DNA of 64,000 nucleotides from Oscillospiraceae bacterium (GTDB taxonomy: Bacteria > Bacillota > Clostridia > Oscillospirales > Oscillospiraceae), in the NCBI GenBank assembly GCA_902790375.1, contig CADARY010000004.1, positions 38,777 through 102,776 on the forward strand. The letters run 5' to 3'. The notes under the pieces are model-generated. The model worked only from the letters and a program-made list of their open reading frames with translations, searched no databases and had not been told where the DNA came from. The position numbers and the translations under genes were made by a program. Within the stretch, counting starts at the first letter, position 1. The number at the start of each line of letters is the position of its first letter. Shown one piece after another: positions 1 to 8,195 of this stretch.

Positions 1-19
1 AGCCGGGAGGGTCGGGACA

Positions 20-718
20 TTGAATCATTTCGCCGGAAAAGTGGAGAACTATTGCAGCAATAAGTTCTGGATGATGATGGATTTCTTCCTCGATATGCGT
101 ATCTGCGGGAGAAGCCTGGTAAAATATGTCCCAAGCATCTTTCGTGACGACAGGCAGGGCGTGGGAGGCACCGGCTCGCATTCGACCCACTATGCCGTTC
201 TGGAGGAAATCTTTGCGGATGTGCGCTTTTCGCCTGAGGATCGCTTCCTGGATGTCGGCTGCGGCAAGGGGCGTGTCCTGGCCTTCTTGATCAAACAGCG
301 CTGTCCATGCATGATCCACGGTGTGGAATACAATGTGGAAGTCGGGAAAATCGCCGCCGAATGGACAAAGCGTTACGAGCATGTCGAGGTCATGATCGGC
401 GATGCTTTCCAGATAGATTATAACAGATATTCAATCCTGGGCCTGGCCCGTTCCTTCCTGCCGAAGACCTTCCTTGCCTTCGTGGAAACGCTTGAAAAAA
501 CGCTGACGCATCCGATCACGCTGGTAAGCTGGTACGATCAGCAGAGCGGGCATCTGCTCAGGGGGCGCCCGGGATGGGAGCTTCAGAAGCACGGAACCCT
601 TGACAGAATCCGGGGGATCAAAGTCGACTCCCACCGGCAGAGCTATTCGATCTGGGTCTATGATCCACAGAAGAGGGAAGCCTTGCCCGGCGGAAAAGCG
701 GAGAAAGCAGAAGCATAA
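20..718 (+). CDS. Class I SAM-dependent methyltransferase, substrate unknown
   Basis: A 232-residue protein with the glycine-rich SAM-binding motif I, FLDVGCGKGR, at residues 76-85, followed by GVEYN, which fits the end of the second strand of a Rossmann-like methyltransferase. No NPPY motif (as in PrmC or DNA N6-methylases) and no other substrate-specific motif is visible, so the substrate cannot be named. The TTG start is chosen because GGGAGG sits 9 bases upstream; a GTG seven codons later is the alternative. It ends 14 bp before the ACT-domain gene and is probably cotranscribed with it. The promoter lies outside the window. Soluble, no signal peptide. Confidence 0.8.
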   Translation: MNHFAGKVENYCSNKFWMMMDFFLDMRICGRSLVKYVPSIFRDDRQGVGGTGSHSTHYAVLEEIFADVRFSPEDRFLDVGCGKGRVLAFLIKQRCPCMIHGVEYNVEVGKIAAEWTKRYEHVEVMIGDAFQIDYNRYSILGLARSFLPKTFLAFVETLEKTLTHPITLVSWYDQQSGHLLRGRPGWELQKHGTLDRIRGIKVDSHRQSYSIWVYDPQKREALPGGKAEKAEA

Positions 719-732
719 AAGGAGGGGAGAGC

Positions 733-1170
733 ATGCTTGACCAGTATCTTATCATTCACAAGAGCATTCTGCCCGAATACTATGAAAAGGTCATTGAAGC
801 GCGGCGACTGCTGGAGGACGGCAAAATCAAGGATGTGAGCCAGGCGGTACGGCAGGTCGGCATCTCGCGCAGCACCTACTACAAGTACAAGGATTTCATC
901 CTGGAGCCGACGGAGATCTCCGGCGGTCGCAAGGCGGTGCTGTCCATGATGCTCAATCACGAGCAGGGCATTCTCAGCGCGCTCCTGAGCCGTATTTCGG
1001 AGGCCCGGGCCAACGTCCTCACCATCACGCAGAGCCTGCCCATCCGGGACAAGGCCAGCGTTACGATTTCTCTGGATGTAAGTGAGGTGGACGGCAGCAT
1101 GGAAAGCTTTGTCGCCCTGCTGGGAGAAGTCCCCGGAGTCGAGCAGCTTCGCGTACTGGCGGTCGAATAG
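733..1170 (+). CDS. ACT domain protein, PheB/UPF0735 family
   Basis: A 145-residue protein matching the length and layout of the PheB (UPF0735) family. The N-terminal half has a helix-turn-helix-like stretch (VSQAVRQVGISRSTYYKYK, about residues 36-54). The C-terminal half is an ACT domain, a small-ligand (usually amino acid) sensing fold, from about residue 67. Family members are often found near threonine or phenylalanine metabolism genes, but no enzymatic role is established, and here no such gene is adjacent. AGGAGGGGAG lies just upstream of the ATG. A regulatory role sensing an amino acid is inference. Confidence 0.8.
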   Translation: MLDQYLIIHKSILPEYYEKVIEARRLLEDGKIKDVSQAVRQVGISRSTYYKYKDFILEPTEISGGRKAVLSMMLNHEQGILSALLSRISEARANVLTITQSLPIRDKASVTISLDVSEVDGSMESFVALLGEVPGVEQLRVLAVE

Positions 1171-1215
1171 AGACGGAAAAGCCGCCGGTCAGCGTATGGA
1201 AGGAGGGCGGACACG

Positions 1216-3384
1216 ATGGCGCTCAAGCGTGACAAACAGCAGATCCGGGATATCCTGATGCTCATCGAGCAGTGCGACGCGGACGTGGCCGATATCGCCT
1301 CCCAGGAGGCGCTGCAGCAGGCGGCCGCGGCGGAGGCGATGAGACGCCTCGGCGAGAAGGAGCTGTCCGGCATCCTGCGCGGGATGGATGTGGAGAGCAT
1401 CAACCGCGACAGGCTGGGGCTGCGCGTGGCATCCCTGCGCGCTGCCGGCATTGAGAATATGGAGCAGCTCTGCGCCCTGTCGGCCGATGACATCAATGCC
1501 GTCCGGGGCATCGGAGACGAGGCGGCCTGGCTCATTTATACCATGGCGGGCCGCATCCGGCGGGAGGCGGAGACGGGCCTGAAGCTGCGCGTCAGTCTGG
1601 ACGACAGAAACGCGGACGCGACAAGGCTGCTGCTCACGGCCAAAGCCGCGATGGAGACCGACGCCGCCATACGCGAGGCACAGGCGCTCTATCGGGACTA
1701 CCATGACTCCCTTGCCGCGGCGTATCTGGACGCAAAGCCCGCCGCCGGGAGTGTCGGCTGGCTGTTCCTGCCGGGGGAGAAAAAGCAGCGCGCCCTCGAC
1801 GCGGCCCTCTATCTCTATGAGCTTCTGGCCGGGGAGTACGGCGCGCGCGTGCGGGCGGTGACAAAGGCTTACGATGCCCGGCAGATCCCGGATGAAGCGG
1901 GCGTGTGGGAGGATTTCAGAAAAAACAGCGCGGCCTATTATGCCAGGCTCGACGCCTTTGCCCGCGCCCTCAACACCAGGATCGACAACAGCTACAGCGG
2001 CCTGCCGGAGGAGCTGGTGCGTCAGGTGGAGATGGAGCCCATCCATGTGGAAGAGCTTCACGCCGTCCTGCGCGGATACCAGGAGTTCGGCGTGCGTTAC
2101 ATCCTGCGCCAGGGCAATGTCCTGCTGGGCGATGAGATGGGCCTTGGCAAGACGGTGCAGGCCATCGCCGCCATGGTGTCGCTCCATGCCCGGGGAGCCA
2201 CGCACTTCATGGTCGTCTGTCCGGCAAGCGTGCTGGTCAACTGGTGCCGCGAGATCCGGAGCTTCTGCGAGCTCCCGGCCACGGCCATCCGCGGCGGGGA
2301 CCGGCATGCCGTCATGCGCTGGCTGGAGCAGGGCGGCATTGCGGTCACCACCTATGAATCCATCAGCCGCTTTGCCCTGCCGGAGGACTTCCGCTTTTCC
2401 ATGATCGTTGCGGACGAGGCGCATTACGCGAAAAACCCTGCGACAAGGCGCACCCAGGCCCTGCTGCTTCTGCGCCGCCGGGCGGAGCGAGTCGTGTTCA
2501 TGACAGGCACGCCGCTTGAGAATCGGGTGGACGAGATGTGCTTTCTCGTCTCCTGCCTGCGCCCGGATATCGCAGGGCAGCTGCGGGAGATGAAATACAT
2601 CTCCTCGGCGCCGCAGTTTCGGGAGAAACTGGCCCCGGTTTATCTCAGGCGTACCCGGGACGATGTGCTGCAGGAGCTGCCGGAGCTCATCGAGAAGGAG
2701 CAGTGGTGCGAGCTGGGACCGGAGGAGCGGCGGATGTATCTGCTCGCGGTTTCGGCGGAAAACTTCATGGCCATGCGCCAGGTTTCCTGGGACGTGGGGG
2801 ATCTGAGAAAGTCCTCCAAAGCGGTACGGCTTCTGGAGCTGTGCCGGGAGGCAGAGGAGGACGGGCGAAAGGTCATCGTCTTTTCCTATTTCCGGGAGAC
2901 GATACGCGCTGTCTGCCAGCTTCTGGGCAGGCGCGCCCTGGAGCCCATCACGGGCGCGGTGTCGCCGCAGCGCCGCCAGCAGCTTGTGGACGCCTTCACC
3001 GCCGCCGAGGAAGGCAAGGTCCTGGTCTGCCAGGTGCAGGCCGGCGGCACGGGTCTCAATGTCCAGGCGGCAAGCGTCATCATCTTCTGCGAGCCGCAGA
3101 TCAAGCCCTCTGCCGAGAAGCAGGCCATCTCCCGCGCCTACCGTATGGGGCAGGTCCGCTCGGTGCTGGTGCACAGGCTTCTGTGCGACAACACCGTGGA
3201 CGAGCGGATCCTGGAGCTTTTGCGGGCCAAGCAGGAGCTCTTCGATACCTTTGCCGGGGAATCCACCGCAGGCAGCGAATACATCAAGGCCGAGCAGAGC
3301 ATCGGCGCCGCCGTCATTCAGATGGAAAAGGAGCGCCTTGCGGAAGAGCTCATGACGACGGAGCATGAAAAAAGCGGAGACTGA
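1216..3384 (+). CDS. SNF2-family DEAD/DEAH helicase-like ATPase
   Basis: A 722-residue SWI2/SNF2-type ATPase. The helicase core starts near residue 285: Walker A GDEMGLGKT (about 305-313), DEAH-type Walker B VADEAHY (about 397-403), motif III MTGTPLENR (about 433), and in the C-terminal RecA lobe the motif VI-like QAISRAYRMGQ (about 635-645). The first 270 residues match no domain I can name apart from a helix-hairpin-helix-like stretch near residues 76-110 (GIENMEQL, then INAVRGIGDEAA), which suggests DNA binding. Such proteins translocate on duplex DNA and displace bound proteins; the target here is unknown. AGGAGG upstream supports the ATG. The 3' end of the gene is part of a terminator hairpin. 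Confidence 0.88.
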   Translation: MALKRDKQQIRDILMLIEQCDADVADIASQEALQQAAAAEAMRRLGEKELSGILRGMDVESINRDRLGLRVASLRAAGIENMEQLCALSADDINAVRGIGDEAAWLIYTMAGRIRREAETGLKLRVSLDDRNADATRLLLTAKAAMETDAAIREAQALYRDYHDSLAAAYLDAKPAAGSVGWLFLPGEKKQRALDAALYLYELLAGEYGARVRAVTKAYDARQIPDEAGVWEDFRKNSAAYYARLDAFARALNTRIDNSYSGLPEELVRQVEMEPIHVEELHAVLRGYQEFGVRYILRQGNVLLGDEMGLGKTVQAIAAMVSLHARGATHFMVVCPASVLVNWCREIRSFCELPATAIRGGDRHAVMRWLEQGGIAVTTYESISRFALPEDFRFSMIVADEAHYAKNPATRRTQALLLLRRRAERVVFMTGTPLENRVDEMCFLVSCLRPDIAGQLREMKYISSAPQFREKLAPVYLRRTRDDVLQELPELIEKEQWCELGPEERRMYLLAVSAENFMAMRQVSWDVGDLRKSSKAVRLLELCREAEEDGRKVIVFSYFRETIRAVCQLLGRRALEPITGAVSPQRRQQLVDAFTAAEEGKVLVCQVQAGGTGLNVQAASVIIFCEPQIKPSAEKQAISRAYRMGQVRSVLVHRLLCDNTVDERILELLRAKQELFDTFAGESTAGSEYIKAEQSIGAAVIQMEKERLAEELMTTEHEKSGD

Positions 3385-3409
3385 AACCAGCCTCTGCTTT
3401 TTTCATGCT
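3362..3409. terminator. Bidirectional terminator between convergent genes
   Basis: An inverted repeat with arms AGCATGAAAAAAGCGGAG and CTCTGCTTTTTTCATGCT, with a T run on each strand. It overlaps the last codons of the SNF2 gene and lies before the 3' end of the ArsC-like gene read in the other direction, so it can stop transcription from both. Confidence 0.85.
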
Positions 3410-3430
3410 GATACGATTCAGGGGATCGTA

Positions 3431-3778
3431 TCACAGCGCCGCTTCCCAGTCCTTCTCCCTGAAGCCGGGGATCACGGTCTCGCCGCTGACAAGAAGCGGG
3501 CGCTTGACGAGCATCCCGTCGCCTGCAAGCAGCCTGAGCTGCTCCTCCTCGGACATGGCGTCGAGCCTGTCCTTCAGCCCGAGCTCCCGATACAGCATGC
3601 CGCTGGTGTTGAAAAAGCGCCTGAGCGGCAGGCCGCTTTTCTTCCACCAGGCGGAAAGCTCCTCATAGCTCGGGTGCTCCTCCTTGATCGGGCGCACGGT
3701 ATACTCGGCCTTCTTCTCGTCCAGCCATCGGAGCGCCTTGCGGCAGGTGGTGCATTTGTCATAGCATAGAACGGTCAT
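3431..3778 (-). CDS. ArsC/Spx-family thioredoxin-like protein
   Basis: A 115-residue member of the arsenate reductase/Spx superfamily. It begins MTVLCYDKCTTCRKA with the redox CxxC (CTTC) in the family's N-terminal position, and has the family's KRPLLV motif near residue 92, followed by GFREKDW. The start is set at the internal ATG (3778), because AAAGGAGG stands 9 bases upstream and the residues before it are not family-like. No arsenic resistance genes are nearby, so a role as arsenate reductase is not supported. A thiol-redox or Spx-like transcriptional adaptor role is equally possible. It is divergent from the TetR gene, whose promoter region it shares. Confidence 0.85.
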   Translation of the reverse strand: MTVLCYDKCTTCRKALRWLDEKKAEYTVRPIKEEHPSYEELSAWWKKSGLPLRRFFNTSGMLYRELGLKDRLDAMSEEEQLRLLAGDGMLVKRPLLVSGETVIPGFREKDWEAAL

Positions 3779-3843
3779 GGCAGATTGCCTCCTTTTTTTG
3801 AATATCATACCACATCGCTGAATATTGGACAATACAGAAAAGT

Positions 3844-3875
3844 GTTTTTACACAAAACGCAATGTGTGAAAAAAC
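3844..3875. promoter_or_regulatory. Imperfect inverted repeat, candidate TetR-family operator
   Basis: The left arm GTTTTTACACA and the right arm TGTGTGAAAAAAC are separated by 8 bases. The repeat lies immediately upstream of and touching the weak -35 region of the TetR gene promoter, and between that gene and the divergent ArsC-like gene. Position and symmetry fit an autoregulatory operator; binding is inferred only. Confidence 0.5.
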
Positions 3876-3877
3876 TA

Positions 3878-3906
3878 TTCCCTTTGCGCGGCCAATGTGG
3901 TATAAT
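3878..3906 (+). promoter_or_regulatory. Sigma-A-type promoter of the TetR gene
   Basis: The -10 is a perfect TATAAT (3901-3906) with an extended TGG directly before it. The -35 at 17-base spacing is poor (TTCCCT), which fits an extended -10 promoter. Confidence 0.6.
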
Positions 3907-3955
3907 TCAAAACGGCCTATCCCTACGTTTAAACTCGGAATCCAGGAGGATCGTT

Positions 3956-4513
3956 ATGGCCAGTTCAACGAAAAAAGCGCTCGCGGATGCACTGAAAAAA
4001 ATGATGGCCATCAAGCCGATCGACAGGATCACGGTCAATGACCTGGTGGAGAGCTGCGGCGTCAGCCGCCAGACCTTCTATTATCACTTTGACGATGTAT
4101 ATGATCTGCTGGAGTGGGTCTTTGAAGAGGACGCCAATGCAAACCTCCCGAGTGAAGTGGTATATGACAACTGGAAGCACGACGTTATGCTCTGGTTCAA
4201 ATACCTCTCGGACAATTCCGCCTTCGCGCTGAACGTCTATAATTCCAACAGCCGCATGTATATGCTGCGCTATATCCGCAGCCGCCTGCGCGACTGTATC
4301 CGCAGCTTTTCCGAGATCGTGGCGGAGGATCGCTCCATCGACCGGCAGGATTTTGAGTTCATTGTGGAGTTCTATTCCCACACCGTCGTGGGCCTGATCG
4401 CCCAGTGGATGGATCAGGGGATGCAGCTTCCGAAGGAGATCACGACAGACAAGGTCCTGCGGGTCCTCGACAACAGCATCGAGAACATCATGGCGAGATT
4501 TGAGAAAAGCTGA
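3956..4513 (+). CDS. TetR/AcrR-family transcriptional regulator (DhaS-like)
   Basis: A 185-residue regulator. The N-terminal TetR helix-turn-helix is clear: TKKALADALKKMM, then ITVNDLVESCGVSRQTFYYHF (residues about 25-45), with the family's YYHF end of the recognition helix. The C-terminal ligand domain is of the type seen in Firmicute DhaS-like regulators (FIVEFYSHTVVGLIAQWM near residue 145). AGGAGG six bases before the ATG fixes the start; an upstream in-frame extension would run through the promoter. No efflux pump or enzyme gene is adjacent, so its target beyond its own promoter is unknown. A hairpin follows. Confidence 0.85.
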   Translation: MASSTKKALADALKKMMAIKPIDRITVNDLVESCGVSRQTFYYHFDDVYDLLEWVFEEDANANLPSEVVYDNWKHDVMLWFKYLSDNSAFALNVYNSNSRMYMLRYIRSRLRDCIRSFSEIVAEDRSIDRQDFEFIVEFYSHTVVGLIAQWMDQGMQLPKEITTDKVLRVLDNSIENIMARFEKS

Positions 4514-4552
4514 AAGAAAGGCGCTGCCTGAAAGCCGTTCAATATCCGGGGA

Positions 4553-4589
4553 TGCGGGGGTCGATCTGGGGATCGGCCCCCACGCTTTT
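4553..4589 (+). terminator. GC-rich hairpin after the TetR gene, likely terminator
   Basis: The arms TGCGGGGGTCGAT and ATCGGCCCCCACGC form a strong stem followed by only four T residues. Part of the sequence (from 4558) recurs inside the inverted-repeat element at 30164-30315, so this may be a repeat copy acting as a terminator. Confidence 0.55.
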
Positions 4590-4642
4590 CCGGCAGACGG
4601 CACTGTCTTTTTAAATTTACTTGTTAAAACGCGTTCTGGCAG

Positions 4643-4671
4643 TTGAAAGAGGACGGAAAATGCGGTATAAT
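4643..4671 (+). promoter_or_regulatory. Sigma-A promoter for ybaK-uvrA
   Basis: TTGAAA (4643-4648), 17-base spacer, TATAAT (4666-4671). This is close to consensus and lies about 40 bp before the GTG start of ybaK. Confidence 0.75.
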
Positions 4672-4712
4672 CAATCAGTTACAGTAATCAAACGAAAGGG
4701 GCGACACGGACT

Positions 4713-5189
4713 GTGGCGGACAATAAAACCAACGTCATGCGTGTGCTTGAACAGAAGAAAATCCCCTACACTGCCCACAGCTATCCCCACGGGGAGGAGG
4801 CGGTGGACGGCGTGACAGTCGCAAAGCTCACGGGGCTTGACCCGGCCTGCGTCTTCAAAACCCTCGTGACCTGCGGAGCCAGTAAGAAAAACTACGTCTT
4901 CGTGATCCCCGTGGCGGAGGAGCTGGATCTCAAAAAAGCCGCCAGGGCTGCCGGGGAAAAGTCCATTGCCATGATCCATGTCAGCGAGATCAACGCCCTG
5001 ACGGGATACGTGCGCGGCGGCTGCTCGCCTGTCGGGATGAAAAAACAGTTCGAGACCTTTTATCATGACAGCTGCCTTGGGCTTGAAAGTATGGCCGTCA
5101 GCGCCGGGAAGATCGGCGCTCAGGTGGAGCTTGCGCCCGCAGCGCTCATCGCCCTTACCCGCGGAAGGACCGCAGATTTGATCGTTTAG
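4713..5189 (+). CDS. ybaK: Cys-tRNA(Pro)/Cys-tRNA(Cys) deacylase, YbaK type
   Basis: A 158-residue protein of the YbaK/EbsC family, which hydrolyses Cys-tRNA(Pro) mischarged by prolyl-tRNA synthetase. It opens [18 protein letters not shown], the usual YbaK N-terminus, and this justifies the GTG start rather than the ATG nine codons in. The conserved CVFKTLV and [14 protein letters not shown] segments, the latter with the family's Gly-Gly-Cys-Ser-Pro, are present. It acts in the cytosol as a stand-alone editing factor. It starts about 40 bp after a good promoter and ends 11 bp before uvrA, so the two are probably one transcript. Confidence 0.92.
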   Translation: MADNKTNVMRVLEQKKIPYTAHSYPHGEEAVDGVTVAKLTGLDPACVFKTLVTCGASKKNYVFVIPVAEELDLKKAARAAGEKSIAMIHVSEINALTGYVRGGCSPVGMKKQFETFYHDSCLGLESMAVSAGKIGAQVELAPAALIALTRGRTADLIV

Positions 5190-5200
5190 GAGAATCACGT

Positions 5201-8026
5201 ATGCTGCAGAACAGCATTTTTATCAAAGGCGCCCGTGAAAACAATCTGAAGAATATCGACGTGGAGATCCCCCGGGACAAGCTCGTGGTCATCACGGGCC
5301 TCTCCGGCAGCGGGAAATCGAGCCTCGCCTTCGACACCATCTATGCCGAGGGCCAGCGCCGCTATGTGGAGAGCCTGAGCTCCTATGCCCGGATGTTCCT
5401 CGGACAGATGGACAAGCCGGACGTGGACTATATCGAGGGCCTGTCGCCCGCCATCTCCATTGACCAGAAGACCACCTCCAAAAACCCCCGTTCCACCGTC
5501 GGCACGGTGACGGAGATCCATGACTATATGCGCCTTCTCTGGGCGCGCATCGGCGTGCCGCATTGCCCCAAATGCGGCAAGGAGATCCGGCAGCAGTCCA
5601 TTGACCAGATCGTGGACCGTATCATGGCCCTGCCGGAGGGGTCGCGTCTGCAGCTCCTCTCCCCGGTGATCCGCGGGAAGAAGGGGGAGCATATCAAGGT
5701 TCTGGAGGACGCGAAGAAATCCGGCTATGTGCGCGCGCGCATCGACGGCATCGTCTATGATCTGGGCGAGGAGATCCGCCTTGAGAAGAACAAGAAGCAC
5801 AATATCGAGATCATTGTGGACCGCCTGATCCTCAAGCCCGAGATCGTGCGCCGCCTGACGGACTCTGCCGAGACGGCCCTGGCCCTCTCCGGCGGCATCC
5901 TCTATGTGGACGCCGGAGGGGACGAGCTTCTGAGCTTTTCACAGAACTACGCGTGCGAGGACTGCGGCATCTCCATTGAAGAGCTGGCGCCGCGCCTTTT
6001 CTCCTTCAACAATCCCCACGGCGCCTGCCCGACCTGTACGGGCCTCGGCGTACAGCTTCTGGTGGACCCGGAGCTCATTATGCCAAACCCCAGCCTGTCT
6101 GTCATGGACGGGGGGATCGTGGCCTCCGGCTGGAACAACATCAAGGGAGACTCCATCTCCAAGATGTATTTCGAAGCCCTGTCGAAGCGCTATCGCTTCA
6201 AGCTGACAGATCCCCTGAAGGATCTCTCAAAAGAGGCTATGGACGCCATCCTCTACGGCACAAAGGGGGAGCCCCTGCAGCTTCGCTATGAGCGGAACGA
6301 GGGCTACGGCGTCATCAAGCGGGAGTTTGAGGGCATCGTCACGAACCTTGAACGCCGCTACCGGGAGACGCAGAGCCCGGCCATGCGCGCCGATATCGAG
6401 GAGTGCATGGCGGAGGTGGAGTGCCCGGAGTGCCATGGACAGCGGCTCAAGAAAACCGCCCTCGCCGTCACGGTGGGCGGGATGAGCATAGCGGAGTTTT
6501 CCGACCTCTCGGTCGTGAAGGCCATGGACTTTATCGAGAATCTCACCCTCAGCGAGAAGGACCGTCTCATTGCGGAGCGGATTTTGAAGGAGATCCGCGC
6601 CCGCCTCGGCTTTCTCACAAGCGTGGGTCTCGGCTATCTCACGCTCTCCCGCTCAGCCGCGACCCTCTCCGGCGGCGAGACCCAGCGCATCCGCCTTGCC
6701 ACGCAGATCGGCTCGAGCCTGATGGGGGTGCTTTATATCCTCGACGAGCCGAGCATCGGCCTGCACCAGCGGGATAACGAAAAGCTCCTCCGGACCCTGC
6801 GGCAGCTGCGCGACCTCGGCAACACCCTGATCGTGGTGGAGCATGACGAGGAGACCATGCGCGCTGCCGACTATGTGATCGACATCGGCCCCGGCGCGGG
6901 CGTCAACGGCGGCACCGTCGTCGCCGCGGGCAGTATCGAAGATATCTGTGCCTGCCCGCAATCCGTCACAGGCCAGTATCTGAGCGGCAAAAAGTCCATC
7001 CCCGTCCCGCGTGAGCGGCGGAAGGGGAACGGACACAGCCTTCTTATTCGCGGGGCGCGGGAGAATAACCTCAAGAACATCGACGTGGAGATCCCGCTCG
7101 GGCAGTTCGTGTGCGTGACGGGGGTTTCCGGCAGCGGCAAATCATCCCTGATCAACGAGGTGCTCTATAAGACCCTCGCCGCGGTCAAGAACCGCGTCAA
7201 GGTGCGCCCCGGCAAGAGCGACGGCATTGACGGTCTGGAGTATGTGGACAAGGTGATCGCCCTGGACCAGAGTCCCATCGGACGCACGCCGCGCTCCAAT
7301 CCCGCGACCTACACCGGCGTCTTCAACGATATCCGCGATCTCTTTGCCTCCACGCAGGACGCGAAGCTGCGCGGCTACGGACAGGGGCGCTTCTCCTTCA
7401 ACGTCAAGGGCGGGCGCTGCGAGGCCTGCAGCGGGGACGGTCTGATCAAGGTCGAGATGCACTTTCTCCCCGACGTGTTTGTACCCTGCGATGTGTGCGG
7501 CGGCAAGCGCTATAACCGCGAGACCCTGGAGGTCAAATACAAGGGGAAGAGCATTGCGGACGTGCTGGACATGACGGTGGAGGAGGCCTGCGGCTTCTTT
7601 GCAAACCAGCAGAAAATCCTGCGCAAGATCGAAACGCTCTATGACGTGGGCCTCGGCTACGTGAAGCTGGGCCAGTCCAGCACCACCCTCTCCGGCGGCG
7701 AGGCGCAGCGCGTCAAGCTCGCCACCGAGCTCTCCAGGCGCAGCACCGGCCAGACGGTCTATGTGCTCGATGAGCCGACCACAGGCCTGCATATCGCCGA
7801 TGTGCACCGGCTCGTCAACATCCTGGACAAGCTTGTGGACGCGGGCAACACCGTCGTCGTCATCGAGCATAATCTGGATGTCATCAAGGTGGCCGACACG
7901 GTGATCGACCTGGGACCGGAGGGGGGCGACCAGGGCGGAAATCTGGTCTTCTTCGGCACCCCGGAGGACTGCGCCAAATGTGAGGCGAGCTTTACAGGGC
8001 GCTTTTTGAAGCCCTGCTTACGATGA
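5201..8026 (+). CDS. uvrA: Excinuclease ABC subunit A
   Basis: A 941-residue UvrA, the usual full length. It is the damage-sensing ATPase of nucleotide excision repair and loads UvrB. Both ABC modules are seen: Walker [17 protein letters not shown] (about residue 31), signatures [16 protein letters not shown] and [15 protein letters not shown], and a second Walker [12 protein letters not shown] (about 640). The zinc module CEACSGDG ... [10 protein letters not shown] lies near residues 740-770, and a CPKCGK knuckle near 122. AGGAG precedes the ATG. uvrB is present 24 kb downstream; uvrC is not in the window. No SOS box was recognised at the ybaK promoter. Confidence 0.98.
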   Translation: MLQNSIFIKGARENNLKNIDVEIPRDKLVVITGLSGSGKSSLAFDTIYAEGQRRYVESLSSYARMFLGQMDKPDVDYIEGLSPAISIDQKTTSKNPRSTVGTVTEIHDYMRLLWARIGVPHCPKCGKEIRQQSIDQIVDRIMALPEGSRLQLLSPVIRGKKGEHIKVLEDAKKSGYVRARIDGIVYDLGEEIRLEKNKKHNIEIIVDRLILKPEIVRRLTDSAETALALSGGILYVDAGGDELLSFSQNYACEDCGISIEELAPRLFSFNNPHGACPTCTGLGVQLLVDPELIMPNPSLSVMDGGIVASGWNNIKGDSISKMYFEALSKRYRFKLTDPLKDLSKEAMDAILYGTKGEPLQLRYERNEGYGVIKREFEGIVTNLERRYRETQSPAMRADIEECMAEVECPECHGQRLKKTALAVTVGGMSIAEFSDLSVVKAMDFIENLTLSEKDRLIAERILKEIRARLGFLTSVGLGYLTLSRSAATLSGGETQRIRLATQIGSSLMGVLYILDEPSIGLHQRDNEKLLRTLRQLRDLGNTLIVVEHDEETMRAADYVIDIGPGAGVNGGTVVAAGSIEDICACPQSVTGQYLSGKKSIPVPRERRKGNGHSLLIRGARENNLKNIDVEIPLGQFVCVTGVSGSGKSSLINEVLYKTLAAVKNRVKVRPGKSDGIDGLEYVDKVIALDQSPIGRTPRSNPATYTGVFNDIRDLFASTQDAKLRGYGQGRFSFNVKGGRCEACSGDGLIKVEMHFLPDVFVPCDVCGGKRYNRETLEVKYKGKSIADVLDMTVEEACGFFANQQKILRKIETLYDVGLGYVKLGQSSTTLSGGEAQRVKLATELSRRSTGQTVYVLDEPTTGLHIADVHRLVNILDKLVDAGNTVVVIEHNLDVIKVADTVIDLGPEGGDQGGNLVFFGTPEDCAKCEASFTGRFLKPCLR

Positions 8027-8105
8027 AAGCTGACGCTTCCATCGTAAAATTTGATTCAAACGCGTCATTCTCGCCGCTGACGCGGCAACCGAATGACATG
8101 CGTGG

Positions 8106-8166
8106 AAATCCCCATGCCGACAGGGCTTTTCATTTATCGTGGTGCGGTATTGCCGCATGGGGATTT
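8106..8166. repeat. Intergenic inverted repeat with TGCGGTATTGCC core
   Basis: Perfect 12-bp arms AAATCCCCATGC (8106-8117) and GCATGGGGATTT (8155-8166) around 37 bases. The spacer contains TGCGGTATTGCC (8143-8154), a 12-mer that recurs at 19384 and 31191 and inverted at 62010. It lies between uvrA and recD2 and ends about 30 bp before the recD2 start. The stretch 8027-8105 before it holds nothing else I recognise. Confidence 0.65.
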
Positions 8167-8195
8167 ACGGATAATACTTGACGGCGAGGTGGCCC

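Noticed and set aside
1189-3366. Very long open frame on the minus strand opposite the SNF2 gene
   Set aside because: It mirrors the coding frame of a clear helicase gene, its product is low-complexity His/Leu/Gly-rich with no motif, and there is no ribosome site. Long antisense frames are expected in GC-rich genes.
3431-3778. Arsenic resistance cluster
   Set aside because: The ArsC-like gene has no arsR, arsB or acr3 neighbour, and the ArsP-type permease is 36 kb away with a different partner.
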